NCBI GenBank assembly: GCA_019186985.1
Contig: JABARQ010000045.1
Location: 1 to 64,000, forward strand
Source of the DNA: Prosthecobacter sp.
Lineage (GTDB): Bacteria; Verrucomicrobiota; Verrucomicrobiia; Verrucomicrobiales; Verrucomicrobiaceae
Length of the DNA: 64,000 nucleotides
Direction: 5' to 3'
Shown here: positions 25,763 to 34,652 of the stretch, piece by piece
Layout: the number at the start of each line of letters is the position of its first letter
How positions within the stretch are numbered: the first letter of the stretch is position 1
Notes under the pieces: generated by a model
Databases searched by the model: none
The model's input: only the letters and a program-made list of their open reading frames with translations
What the model was told of the DNA's origin: nothing
Translations under genes and position numbers: made by a program

Positions 25763-26209
25763 ATGAAACTCTCCAAAAAGGCCGAATACGCCATGCGCGC
25801 GCTCCTCTCCATGGCGCGCGACACGGAAACCTCGACCTTTTCCATCCAGGACATCGCCACACGGGAGAAGATCCCCCTCAAGTTCCTGGAGCAGATCCTC
25901 CTGGCCCTGAAGAACGGCGGGCTGCTGAAAAGCAAGCGCGGCGTCGGCGGCGGCTATCAGTTTCAGAAAAATCCCGCGCGCATCACCCTCGGCGAGGTGG
26001 TCACGCTCATCGACGGCCCCTTTGAGCCGATCACCTGCGCCTCTCCCGGCAGGCATGGAGGCAGCTGTGAATGCGGCATCTCCGGCGGCTGCGGGCTTGG
26101 CCAGACCTTCTCCATCCTCAAGCAGCAGGTGGACGAATGGCTGGGCTCCACGACGCTCGCCCAGGTCCTGGAACGTGAGCGGCGCACGGCGGTCAGCTTT
26201 GAAATCTGA
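25763..26209 (+). CDS. Rrf2-family transcriptional regulator with Cys cluster
   Basis: Protein of 148 aa. Residues 1-~75 are the Rrf2 winged helix (MKLSKKAEYAMRALLSMA, FLEQILLALKNGGLLKSKRGVGGGYQF). A dimerisation helix follows with four cysteines (C..CEC..C between ~95 and 115), spaced like the Fe-S ligands of IscR/NsrR-type members but with longer gaps, so redox or Fe-S sensing is plausible. The ATG at 25763 has AGGA seven bases upstream. It is divergent from manA and convergent with the sodium symporter gene, 6 bases away. Confidence 0.88.
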   Translation: MKLSKKAEYAMRALLSMARDTETSTFSIQDIATREKIPLKFLEQILLALKNGGLLKSKRGVGGGYQFQKNPARITLGEVVTLIDGPFEPITCASPGRHGGSCECGISGGCGLGQTFSILKQQVDEWLGSTTLAQVLERERRTAVSFEI

Positions 26210-26215
26210 ACCGGC

Positions 26216-27700
26216 CTAACCTTGTGTTCTTCCACGCCCCGAGGCGAGCAGCCCGACGGATAGGGTGACGACGACCCCCAGCAGGCTGAACCAGATGAAG
26301 GACACCAGCTGGGCGGGCTTCGCGGCCGTGAAGACGCCGTTTTGATAGAGGAACAGCGTCAGCAGCACGGCAAAGCCGGCAAAGCATCCCGTCAGCGCCC
26401 CCCTCGCATCCGCGCGCTTCGTGAACATGCCCAGGAAGAACAGTCCGAGCAGCGGACCGCCGACCAGGCCGATCACCGTGTTCACCGACTCCACCAGGTT
26501 TCCAGGCATGTGTGACACCGCAAAGGCGAGGGCCATGACCAGCACGCCATAGCCGACGGTGATCCAGCGCGCATTGCTGACCTTGGTCGAGGCAGCCCCC
26601 TCCCCGCCCCCGGCCAGGCGCTGCTGGAAGTCCACCACCGTGGCCGAGGCTAGCGAGTTCAGCCCTGCGGAGATCGTCGACATGCTGGCCGCGTAGATCG
26701 CCGCGATGAGCAGGCCTGGCAGCCCGGCGGGAAGCTGCGTCACCACAAAGTAAGGCAGGATCTGGTCCTCCTTCTCGATCAGGCCCGCCGCCAGCGGATC
26801 ACCATGCTGCTTGTAAAACGCATAGAGCACCAGTCCGGTGCCATAGAACAGCACCAGCACCGGCAGGATGAACCAGAGCTTGATCCACAGCGAACGCTGC
26901 GACTCCTTCAGGCTGCCGGCGCTGAGATAGCGCTGCACGGAGACCTGGTCGGTGGACATCTGCACGAGATGCAGAAAGGCGCCCGCGATGAGCACGGCGC
27001 CAAGGTTGACGCGGTCGGAGAGGGCGAAGGACAGCTTCAGGTCCATGCGGCCGTCGGCCACCACGGTGTCCCACATGCCGGAAAGGCCGCCTGGAATCCT
27101 GCCCAGCGCCACCAGCACGATCAGGAGCTGCCCGCCAAACAGCACGACCAGCTGCATCACGTCCGTCCAGATCACCGCCCTCATGCCGCCGAGCGCCGTG
27201 TAGAGCGTCGTCAGCGTGCCCGTGGCCAGGATCGTGACCCACAGCGGCAGGCCGGTGACCTTCTCCAGCGCCAGAGCCGGCGCGTAGGTCGCCGCCGCCA
27301 GCCAGAGCGCCACGCGGAAGATGAACAGCCCGGAGGCCAGCAGCCGCGTGGACAGCGAAAAACGTTCCTCCAAAATTTGGTAGGCCGTGAAGTACCTCGA
27401 CTGGTAGAACTTCGGCAGCATGAACAGCGTCGTGAACGGCGTGGCGATGAAGAAGGCCAGGACCACGTAGGCGAAGGCGAAGCCGTTCTTGTAGACGTCC
27501 GCCGGCCCGGCCAGGTAGCTGATGCCGGAGAACAGCGCCGCGAGGATCGACATCGCCACCAGGATGCTGTTCATGCCGCGCCCGGCCAGGAAGTAGTCGC
27601 CGAGCGACTTCGAGCCGCGTGCGGAGATCAGCCCCACGCCCACGGAGGCCGTGAGATAAACGCCGAAGATCGTGTAGTCGAGCCAGGAGAAGTGGGTCAT
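26216..27700 (-). CDS. Sodium:solute symporter (SSS family)
   Basis: Inner-membrane protein of 494 aa with about 13 hydrophobic helices. The SSS signature is clear in the N-terminal half: GLISARGSKSLGDYFLAGRGMNSILVAMSILAALFSGISYLAGPADVY region, GGMRAVIWTDVMQ, and STDQVSVQRYLSA. It is the last gene of a presumed operon with an HpcH/HpaI aldolase and an SDR dehydrogenase (23-base gap), so a sugar acid or related carbonyl compound is a reasonable substrate guess. Confidence 0.9.
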   Translation of the reverse strand: MTHFSWLDYTIFGVYLTASVGVGLISARGSKSLGDYFLAGRGMNSILVAMSILAALFSGISYLAGPADVYKNGFAFAYVVLAFFIATPFTTLFMLPKFYQSRYFTAYQILEERFSLSTRLLASGLFIFRVALWLAAATYAPALALEKVTGLPLWVTILATGTLTTLYTALGGMRAVIWTDVMQLVVLFGGQLLIVLVALGRIPGGLSGMWDTVVADGRMDLKLSFALSDRVNLGAVLIAGAFLHLVQMSTDQVSVQRYLSAGSLKESQRSLWIKLWFILPVLVLFYGTGLVLYAFYKQHGDPLAAGLIEKEDQILPYFVVTQLPAGLPGLLIAAIYAASMSTISAGLNSLASATVVDFQQRLAGGGEGAASTKVSNARWITVGYGVLVMALAFAVSHMPGNLVESVNTVIGLVGGPLLGLFFLGMFTKRADARGALTGCFAGFAVLLTLFLYQNGVFTAAKPAQLVSFIWFSLLGVVVTLSVGLLASGRGRTQG

Positions 27701-27723
27701 CGGCGGGAGGTTGGAGGCTGGTG

Positions 27724-28500
27724 TTATTTGGCCGTGTAGCCGCCGTCCACGGGCAGGTTCACGCCGGTGATGTAGCGGGAGGCGTCACTGAGCAGGAAGA
27801 TCACCGCGCCGCCCAGGTCCGTCTCGTCCGCCATGCGGCCCAGCATCGTGTGCTCGCAGTAGCGCTGGAGAAACGGCTCCGGCTGGTTGTTGAAGAAGCC
27901 GCCGGGCGCCAGGCAGTTCACCCGCACGCTCGAAGGGCCGTAGAGCGCGGCATAGAAGCGCGTCAGGTTCTCCATGCCGCCCTTGTGGAAAAAGTAGTCC
28001 GGAGGCAGGTCGCCCATGCCAGTGCCCTGATAAAGCTCGTAGCTGGGGCCGATCATGCCCTGGATGCTGCCGATGTTGACGATGCTGCCACGTCCGGCAT
28101 CGGCCATCTTCCGGCCGAAGTGCCGGTGCATCAGCATCAAGCCGGTCGCATTCACCTTCATGGATTCGGCAAACTGCTCCGCACTGCCGTTCGTGCCCTT
28201 CATCGGCCTCAGCACGGCGTTGTTCACCAGGCCGTCGAGGGCGCCGAACTTTTCATGAACCCGCTCCGCCAGCGCAGCAATCGATGCTTCATCGCCCTGG
28301 TCGAGCTGCTCGGCAATGACCGTGCGGCCAAGAGCGGCCTCCTCATCAGCCACCTTCCGAAGCTTCGCCACGTCGCGCGCCGCCAGGATCAGCCGGGCGC
28401 CCGTCGCCGCCAGCATGGCCGCCAGCCCGCGTCCGTACAACCCCGCGCCACCGGTGAGAAGCAGGGTGCGGCCTTGAAGGGAGAAGAGATCGTTGCTCAT
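27724..28500 (-). CDS. SDR-family oxidoreductase
   Basis: Classical short-chain dehydrogenase of 258 aa. It has the nucleotide motif TGGAGLYGRG (a variant of TGxxxGxG), NNAVLRP in place of NNAG, Ser in NIGSIQG, and the catalytic YFFHK (YxxxK). It ends in the typical ITGVNLPVDGGYTAK. It probably oxidises or reduces a sugar-acid intermediate with NAD(P). It follows the aldolase gene after only four bases. The ATG at 28500 is favoured because upstream residues are shadow sequence. Confidence 0.88.
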   Translation of the reverse strand: MSNDLFSLQGRTLLLTGGAGLYGRGLAAMLAATGARLILAARDVAKLRKVADEEAALGRTVIAEQLDQGDEASIAALAERVHEKFGALDGLVNNAVLRPMKGTNGSAEQFAESMKVNATGLMLMHRHFGRKMADAGRGSIVNIGSIQGMIGPSYELYQGTGMGDLPPDYFFHKGGMENLTRFYAALYGPSSVRVNCLAPGGFFNNQPEPFLQRYCEHTMLGRMADETDLGGAVIFLLSDASRYITGVNLPVDGGYTAK

Positions 28501-28504
28501 GGCG

Positions 28505-29317
28505 TTACTTGGACTTGTAGATCGAGTCGCCGGAGGATGCAGCATCCGCCCCGGCGAAGTCGCCGACAAGCTTGTGGAAGCCGCTGCCCAGCTCCAGCAC
28601 ATCCGCACCCAGGGTGAAGACACGCGTGCCTTCGGCGATGACCTCCTCCTTCTGGCCGTAGAGCGAGGCGACGGCCGGATACTTGCCATGCTTCAGCGCC
28701 GCGGCGGCCACCTTCTTGCGGGCGGCGACCACTTCAGGATGGGTGGCCTGGCCGAGCCTTCCAATGCGATGGCTGAAGTCACCCGCGCCAAACAGCAGCA
28801 TGTCGAAGCCGGGCACGGCGGCGATTTCGTCCACCTTTTCCAGCGCCTCGGGGCTTTCAATCTGGAGGATGATGAACTTCTCCGTGTTGCAGTGATGCGC
28901 GTACTCCGCCAGGGGCACCTGGCAGAAAAGGCCGTCCATGTTGCCCGCGTCCAGAGCCTTGCTGCCCAGCGGCCGGCAGCGGACCATGTCGACCACGCCA
29001 CGCGCCTCGTCCGCGCTGGTGACATGCGGCACCATGATGCCCGTGGCGTCGCATTCGAAGGGTTTCACATACTCGCTGTAGCCGCCCTTGTTGACGCGGA
29101 CGATCGTGTCCATGTCGTAAAGCTTGGCCGCCCTGACCTGGTGCTCCAGGTTGAGCCAGTCATTGGGCACATGCTCGTTGCAGAGCCAGACCGCGCTCGC
29201 CCCGGCAAGCCCCGCCAGCTCGACGATGCGCGGGTCGCCGAGGTTGAGCTTGAGCACGGTGCTGTTCTGGCCGGCGCGGAGTTCGCGGAGGATGCGGGAG
29301 GGGCGGAGGGATGGCAT
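28505..29317 (-). CDS. HpcH/HpaI-type aldolase
   Basis: TIM-barrel aldolase of 270 aa from the 2-keto-3-deoxy sugar acid / citrate-lyase beta superfamily. Visible motifs are RILRELRAGQNSTVLKLNLGDP at the start, IMVPHVTSADEAR (~95), and ILQIESPEALEKVDEIAAVPGFDMLLFGAGDFSHRIG, with the metal-binding Glu and Asp. It likely cleaves a 2-keto-3-hydroxy acid to pyruvate and an aldehyde. It is the first gene of the aldolase-SDR-symporter operon. Confidence 0.88.
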   Translation of the reverse strand: MPSLRPSRILRELRAGQNSTVLKLNLGDPRIVELAGLAGASAVWLCNEHVPNDWLNLEHQVRAAKLYDMDTIVRVNKGGYSEYVKPFECDATGIMVPHVTSADEARGVVDMVRCRPLGSKALDAGNMDGLFCQVPLAEYAHHCNTEKFIILQIESPEALEKVDEIAAVPGFDMLLFGAGDFSHRIGRLGQATHPEVVAARKKVAAAALKHGKYPAVASLYGQKEEVIAEGTRVFTLGADVLELGSGFHKLVGDFAGADAASSGDSIYKSK

Positions 29318-29403
29318 GACGGTGAAGGCCTACCCAAACGACCCGCGCAGGAATGAGCAATCATCGTTTGGTGGTTCCAGGCGGGCACCACCCGCCTCTC
29401 CGG

Positions 29404-31806
29404 CTATTTCGTGACCGCTTCAAAACGCTGCACGGCCTTTCCTGACGCGACGTCCCAGACATGCAGCACGCCGTCATCACCCCCGGCAGCCACCAGGCCG
29501 CCGGTGCGGGATGCCGACAGGGTGTTCATGAAGGCCGTGACGCCCGGCAGCAACTTCACCTGCGCGCCATCGCTGCTGACCAGGCGCACCTTGCCGTCGC
29601 CCGAGCTGGTGGCGGCGACATCGCCACCGCCCAGGTAGCGCAGCGCGCTGACCTCCTTGTCCCAGCCGTCGATGTTCTTGCGCCGGTCCCCGGCCGTCCA
29701 GTCCCAGACCTTCACCACGTTGTCCGCGCCCGAGCTGGCGAGCAGCCGTCCGTCGGCACGCCATGAAAGGCCTAACACATGATGCGTATGACCTTCGAAG
29801 AGCTTCACCATCCTTCCACCTGCCAGCTCCGTGACACGCACCGCCTTGTCGGCGCCGCCTGAGGCCAGCAGCCTCCCGTCGGGCGAAAAGTCCAGGGCCA
29901 GAACCGTGTCGAGATGCCGTTCACTGAACTCCGCCTTCAGCTTCCCTGAAGCCATGTCCCAGAGGCTGATGTCACCGCTTCGTGAAGGTTCGCCGGATCC
30001 CGCCGCCAGGGTCTGGCCATCCGGCGACAGCGCCAGGGCGTTCACCCGGTCGGTGATGGGCGAATCCGCGCCGTCGCCGCCAAGGACACGCTCCAGCGTC
30101 CATCCCGCCTTCGATGCATCGGGAATCAGAAGCCCCCCCCCGGCTCCATAAGCCACGCAGCCTTCCGCCGTCGGCCAGGCCAGTGCCGTGACGGAAGCCG
30201 CTGCGGGCAGCGTCACGGAGGCGGCGGCAGAGCCTGTGACGGCCGACCAGACCTGCAACGCCGAACCTGAAACAAGGGCGGCGACCTGAGATCCATCCGG
30301 AGAAAAGGACAGGGCCTGAACCACAGGCAGTGAGGCGGCCAGGGCCTTTTCATCCGCAGCCCTGGCGGATGCAGCGGCGTCCTGGGCCTTCTGTGCGGCG
30401 GCGGCGGCGGCCTTGGCCGAAGCAACGGCTTCACCGGCCTTGGCCTGCGCCTGGGTGACCACCTGGATCTCCTCTGCGGCATCCGCAACGGCGGCCTCGG
30501 CACGCTGAAGCCCTTCCTGCGCCGTCTTCAATTCGGCGTCCGCCTTGCCCGCCTTTTCACGGACGTCGGCCTGCTTCTTGAGCAGGGCGGCGTCAGGCTT
30601 GGCCGGAGCAGCCGCCGCAGCCACCTGGTCATCCACTTCCTTGAGAGCCTTGTCGGCCGCCGCCTTGCCGTCGGCCTTCGCCTGGAGGTCCTTCTTTTTT
30701 TCCTCCAGCGACTTCTTCGCCACGCCCTCCAGTTCACCGGCCTTCTTCAGCCGAGCCTTGAGATCGGCCTCCTCCTTCTCCGTCTTTTTGATCATTTCGT
30801 TACGCCATGCGGTTTCGACCGTGGCGCGCGCCAGTTCGTCCGCCTTCGCGGCCAGCCTGCGGGCGGTCTCGATGTCGCCGCTGATTTCGACCTTCATCTT
30901 GCCGTCGGCGGCGTCCCAGATCCTGATCCTGTGATCTTCACCGGCGGTGGCCGCCAGCCTTTCATCGGGGCTCAACACCGCCGCCGACACCTTCGCACCA
31001 TGCTTGAGGTCACGCAGCTTCCTGCCGGTGGAGTTTTCCACCAGGGAAACGGAACCGGCGGCGGCAGCCTGCATGTCGAGCTTGAACTTGCCGGGGGTGG
31101 GGGCGGCGGGCACCACCACCGGCCTGGGCGTCAGGCCCGCCTGCTTCCAGACCTTCACCTCCCGGAAGCTGCCGCTGAGCAGACGCTGGCCGTCGCGGGT
31201 GAATGCCAGAACCGGCACGATGTCACGGTGAGCCACGCCTGGATTCCTGTAGAGGCCCGACTTGATCAGGGCCGGATCGGTGAGCTTCGTGACCAGGGTG
31301 CCGGTTGGAACATGGTAAACAGACACTTGGTTGCCGCGGGCGGCGGCGACGAGGCTTCCATCCGGCGAGACAGCGCTGGCAAAGATGGGGGCAAATGCGG
31401 CGGGCAGAGGCTCCCAGGCGATCTTGCGCTCCACCTTTCCGGAGTGATGAGCGCCCTCGTCGATCCACTGCTTCAGAAGGGCGAGCTCAGCCTCGTCAAG
31501 CGGCACGGCCCCCACCTTGTTGCCCTTCGGCGGCATCTCGGAGTCCCACTTGCCTGCGGCCGCCTGCCAGACAAGGCTTTTTCCTCCATCTCCAGCCACC
31601 AGCCCCTCGCCGTTCTCACCGCCTTTCCGCATCAGCTCGGGAGTCTCCATGTTCAGGCCCGCCTTGGTGGTCGTCTTGTTGTGGCAGGCGATGCAGTTGT
31701 CCTTCAGGAGGGGCAGGATCTCCTTCTCATAGCTGACCGGGGCTGCCAGCGCCAGGGCGGGGACCAGGGCGCACGCAAGGGCGGAGATGACAGGGTTGAG
31801 CGGCAT
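29404..31806 (-). CDS. Secreted c-type cytochrome with coiled coil and WD40 propeller
   Basis: Protein of 800 aa. From the ATG at 31806: signal peptide (MPLNPVISALACALVPALALA), one heme site CIACH in a PSCyt1-type domain (~20-120), early WD40 blades, then an Ala/Lys/Glu coiled coil of about 180 residues (~310-490), and several more WD40 blades (DRVNALALSPDGQTLAAG, DTVLALDFSPDGRLLASGG, HHVLGLSWRADGRLLASSG). The coiled coil interrupts the propeller. The architecture is common in PVC bacteria; function is not established. Earlier in-frame starts exist but would mask the signal peptide. Confidence 0.82.
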   Translation of the reverse strand: MPLNPVISALACALVPALALAAPVSYEKEILPLLKDNCIACHNKTTTKAGLNMETPELMRKGGENGEGLVAGDGGKSLVWQAAAGKWDSEMPPKGNKVGAVPLDEAELALLKQWIDEGAHHSGKVERKIAWEPLPAAFAPIFASAVSPDGSLVAAARGNQVSVYHVPTGTLVTKLTDPALIKSGLYRNPGVAHRDIVPVLAFTRDGQRLLSGSFREVKVWKQAGLTPRPVVVPAAPTPGKFKLDMQAAAAGSVSLVENSTGRKLRDLKHGAKVSAAVLSPDERLAATAGEDHRIRIWDAADGKMKVEISGDIETARRLAAKADELARATVETAWRNEMIKKTEKEEADLKARLKKAGELEGVAKKSLEEKKKDLQAKADGKAAADKALKEVDDQVAAAAAPAKPDAALLKKQADVREKAGKADAELKTAQEGLQRAEAAVADAAEEIQVVTQAQAKAGEAVASAKAAAAAAQKAQDAAASARAADEKALAASLPVVQALSFSPDGSQVAALVSGSALQVWSAVTGSAAASVTLPAAASVTALAWPTAEGCVAYGAGGGLLIPDASKAGWTLERVLGGDGADSPITDRVNALALSPDGQTLAAGSGEPSRSGDISLWDMASGKLKAEFSERHLDTVLALDFSPDGRLLASGGADKAVRVTELAGGRMVKLFEGHTHHVLGLSWRADGRLLASSGADNVVKVWDWTAGDRRKNIDGWDKEVSALRYLGGGDVAATSSGDGKVRLVSSDGAQVKLLPGVTAFMNTLSASRTGGLVAAGGDDGVLHVWDVASGKAVQRFEAVTK

Positions 31807-31904
31807 AGCCCAACCATTACGCAGGACGAACCAACGTTTGCGCAACGTTCTCGGGCGCCCATCCGCCCGGCATGTGTGCGGGGACGCCTTCCTCATGCCG
31901 CGCC

Positions 31905-32483
31905 TCAATGCCGGCGGGCGTGGCCGTGCGAGCTTGAGCCGGAGCCCGGGTGATGCCCCCCGCTGCTTGAAAGGGTGGCAAAGGACGGACGTCCGCCGCC
32001 ATGGGAGGCGGAGCCGCCCTGCGAGAAGAACGGGCTCACTCCACGCGAAGGCAGGGCGGGCCTTGCGGAAGGAGCCCCGTGCCGGGGCGTGTGAAACGAA
32101 GGCTTCGGCGCAATGCCTGGAAACGAGGAGGAACGATGATGGTGGCTGCCGCCGCTGCGGAAAAAGGAGCTGCCGCCGGTGGGGCAGGATCTAGCGGGGG
32201 AAATGTAGACCGGACGGCTGCAGGAGGGGGCGGCGTGGACCGGACGTCCACAGCTGCGGCCGTATCCGCCCCGGACATAGGTGAAGCTGGTCGAGGCCGG
32301 GAACAGGAAGGGCGAGGAATATCCCCCGCCCCAGTAGCCGGAGTCATGGTAGCTGACGTTGGAATAAGCCGGGGCGGAGTAGCCGACGCCCGCCACGGGC
32401 ATGCCGTAGGGGTCGACGACGCAGGAGGAAAGCAGGGTGCCGCCGGCGGCGGCGAGCAGAAGAAGGCGGAGCTTGGTTTTCAT
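31905..32483 (-). CDS. Ser/Gly/His-rich lipoprotein
   Basis: Protein of 192 aa with a lipoprotein signal peptide (MKTKLRLLLLAAAGGTLLSSC, lipobox Cys21). The mature part is low-complexity: Tyr/Gly/Ser first, then Ser/His/Pro/Arg, ending GHARRH. It has no recognisable domain. Probably an envelope structural or surface protein. Codon use and the clean signal sequence support a real gene despite the composition. Confidence 0.65.
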   Translation of the reverse strand: MKTKLRLLLLAAAGGTLLSSCVVDPYGMPVAGVGYSAPAYSNVSYHDSGYWGGGYSSPFLFPASTSFTYVRGGYGRSCGRPVHAAPSCSRPVYISPARSCPTGGSSFFRSGGSHHHRSSSFPGIAPKPSFHTPRHGAPSARPALPSRGVSPFFSQGGSASHGGGRPSFATLSSSGGHHPGSGSSSHGHARRH

Positions 32484-32515
32484 GGCCGCCTGCTATGACA
32501 TTGCCACGCTTCCGG

Positions 32516-33232
32516 TTATTCAGGCTTATTTTCAGGCTTTGTCACGGACCCTTCGGAGGGCGTTCCCGGCATGGCGCTGAAAAGGAAGTAACGCGGGGAG
32601 GAAAGGAGGTCGCCCAGCTCGCGCGTGGCCACACGATGCAGGCAGTGCTCAAGCCTTTCCAGCGCGGCGGGCCAGCGGGCCAGGTGCTTTTCCAGAAACC
32701 GTTTCAGGGAGGCGTTCGCACGCATCTCCACGGACAGGGTTCCCAGGTTCAGCAGCAGGGTGCCCAGGAAGGCGGCAAGCAGGGCCAGGATGGCGAAGCG
32801 TCCGGGCACCCGCAGCAGGAACATGGCCCCGACGGCCAGGACGACCGCCAGCGTCGGGCCGTAGCGCGTCCATCGGATGACCGTGAGACGCCACTTGAAT
32901 TCATTGAGGGCGTCGCCCTCCTGCACGGCATGCCCCGCTTCATGCAGGCTCACCGCCCAGGCCGCCAGATGAGTTCCACGCGCCACCTCACGACTGAGGA
33001 AAAGCCGTCGGCGCGCCGGATCATAAAAATTGGTGACGACACCTTCATGTTCAAGGATGTCCACATCGCCCACCCCCTCGAAATTCAGGAACAGGCGCGC
33101 AATCTCCGCTCCTGTATGGGCCGTGGGGGCGGTTTCCTTGACCGACTGGCACCACATTTCATCAAACCTGCCACGCGCCCACCGGCAGACCCCCAGGCAG
33201 ACGACCAGCAGGAGGATTGGAATGGCCAGCAT
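32516..33232 (-). CDS. Zinc metallopeptidase, YugP type
   Basis: Membrane protein of 238 aa. An N-terminal helix (MLAIPILLLVVCLGVCRW) precedes the soluble part with FYDPARRRLFLSREVA and the zinc site SLHEAGHAVQ (HExxH), then two to three membrane helices (~125-170). This order matches the YugP/PF04298 neutral zinc peptidase family. The substrate is unknown. The C-terminal tail is unique. Confidence 0.8.
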   Translation of the reverse strand: MLAIPILLLVVCLGVCRWARGRFDEMWCQSVKETAPTAHTGAEIARLFLNFEGVGDVDILEHEGVVTNFYDPARRRLFLSREVARGTHLAAWAVSLHEAGHAVQEGDALNEFKWRLTVIRWTRYGPTLAVVLAVGAMFLLRVPGRFAILALLAAFLGTLLLNLGTLSVEMRANASLKRFLEKHLARWPAALERLEHCLHRVATRELGDLLSSPRYFLFSAMPGTPSEGSVTKPENKPE

Positions 33233-33278
33233 GGGGGTCAGGAGTAGGCGCCCATCCGCAGGCAGGCGGCGGGTGCAA

Positions 33279-34148
33279 TCAGTCGATCTTGCCTAGACCG
33301 GCCTCGGGATCAGGCTCGATGAATCCAAGCTCAACCAGGAACTCATCCATGGCCATCAGCGTGGCCTCGTACATTTCAAAGGACAGGTTGAAGTTGAAGA
33401 AGCCGTGGCCCTGGCCTTCGAACTCGATCAGGCGGCAGATGTTCTTCTTCTTCGAGCTTTTACGGGCGAACTCATAGCTGCCGCCGAAGGGCACCACCCT
33501 GTCCGCGGTGCCGTGCATGATCAGCATGGGAGGCAGCCCCTTGTCGATCGCACGGATCAGGTTTGCATCCTTCGCAAGTCCGGCGTCCGGGAAACGGTCC
33601 AGTCCAAAGCCCTTCTTGGAGGTGTCCAGCACAGGATTGAAAAGCACCAGCGCGTTGGGCACGGGACTGCTCTCCACGGCCTCGGAGGGATCATCAAACT
33701 TGCTGAGCATTGCGGCGGAGGCGATGGCGTGCGCCCCGCAGCTGCCGCCGACGCCCACGATCTTGCCGGGATTGATGCCGAGCTCGATGGCGTTCAGCCT
33801 CAGCCAGCGCATTGCGGAACGCGCGTCCGCCATGGCTTCCAGGGGGCCGGCCCTGTGACGGCTGGAGACGCGGTAGTCAAAGGCCATGGTCAGCATGCCG
33901 CGGGAGGCGAAATACACGCAGTGCGGGGCGAACTGCGCCACCTGGCCGTTGTCCCAGCCGCTGCTGAAGAAGAAGGCGGCCACGGATTTCGGATAAGGCG
34001 GCTCCTTTTCCGCAGGCGGCTCCCAGATGTAGACCGGCAGGCTCACGTCACCCACCACCTTGTAGACCTCCTCGCGGGCTGTTTTCAACAGCTCGCGATT
34101 GCGATCCAAAGGCAGGGTTCTGGGATGACCTTCACCGTTAATTTCCAT
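33279..34148 (-). CDS. Alpha/beta hydrolase (esterase/acyl-hydrolase type)
   Basis: Protein of 289 aa without a signal peptide. The nucleophile elbow is GGSCGAH (Ser ~136, GxSxG form), the acid is Asp in MHGTADRVVP, and the base His in GQGHGFFNF. The oxyanion loop reads FFFSSGWDNG rather than HGGG. It resembles BD-FAE/esterase-lipase proteins that are abundant in Verrucomicrobia for polysaccharide deacylation. The substrate is unknown. Confidence 0.82.
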   Translation of the reverse strand: MEINGEGHPRTLPLDRNRELLKTAREEVYKVVGDVSLPVYIWEPPAEKEPPYPKSVAAFFFSSGWDNGQVAQFAPHCVYFASRGMLTMAFDYRVSSRHRAGPLEAMADARSAMRWLRLNAIELGINPGKIVGVGGSCGAHAIASAAMLSKFDDPSEAVESSPVPNALVLFNPVLDTSKKGFGLDRFPDAGLAKDANLIRAIDKGLPPMLIMHGTADRVVPFGGSYEFARKSSKKKNICRLIEFEGQGHGFFNFNLSFEMYEATLMAMDEFLVELGFIEPDPEAGLGKID

Positions 34149-34275
34149 GAGTCAGGGGCGGGGAGCGGCGATTGTTACGAATCTGCCAGGGATCAGCAAC
34201 CTCTTTTCCAGCAAGTTCGGTGACATTGACATCCGGAAGGCGGAAAGATAGCCTGCACCCGTATTTTTGAAACTC

Positions 34276-34641
34276 ATGCAAGCCATTCCGCGTCCTTACC
34301 TGCACGTCCTGCCGCTCCTGGCAGGATGCCTGAGCCTGACCTCATGTGAGGAGACACAAAAGCTCCAGCGGGAGGCGGATGACACCAACACCAAGGTGCA
34401 GGCCATCCAGCAGGAGACCCAGCAGATGGACATGAAGATGGCTCAATATCGCCGGGAAATCCCAGCCTATGTGGGTGCCGGCGAGACCGCCATCAAGCAG
34501 TACACGGTGCAGCTTGCCGCTGAACTGGCGGCTGCCGAAGGCCAGGTCGCCAGAGCCCAGGCGGAGGTCAAGGAAGCTGAAGCCGCCCTGGCCCAGGCCC
34601 GCAAAAGCCTGGAAGAAATCAAAAGCAAGGATCCACGCTAA
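34276..34641 (+). CDS. Small coiled-coil lipoprotein
   Basis: Protein of 121 aa: lipoprotein signal peptide with lipobox SLTSC, then an almost uninterrupted coiled coil (EETQKLQREADDTNTKVQAIQ... to AEAALAQARKSLEEI). Function unknown; possibly an envelope spacer or anchor. The next gene starts 11 bases later and also encodes a coiled-coil protein. The ATG at 34276 is chosen over a TTG at 34267. Confidence 0.65.
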   Translation: MQAIPRPYLHVLPLLAGCLSLTSCEETQKLQREADDTNTKVQAIQQETQQMDMKMAQYRREIPAYVGAGETAIKQYTVQLAAELAAAEGQVARAQAEVKEAEAALAQARKSLEEIKSKDPR

Positions 34642-34652
34642 ACACCTTGATC

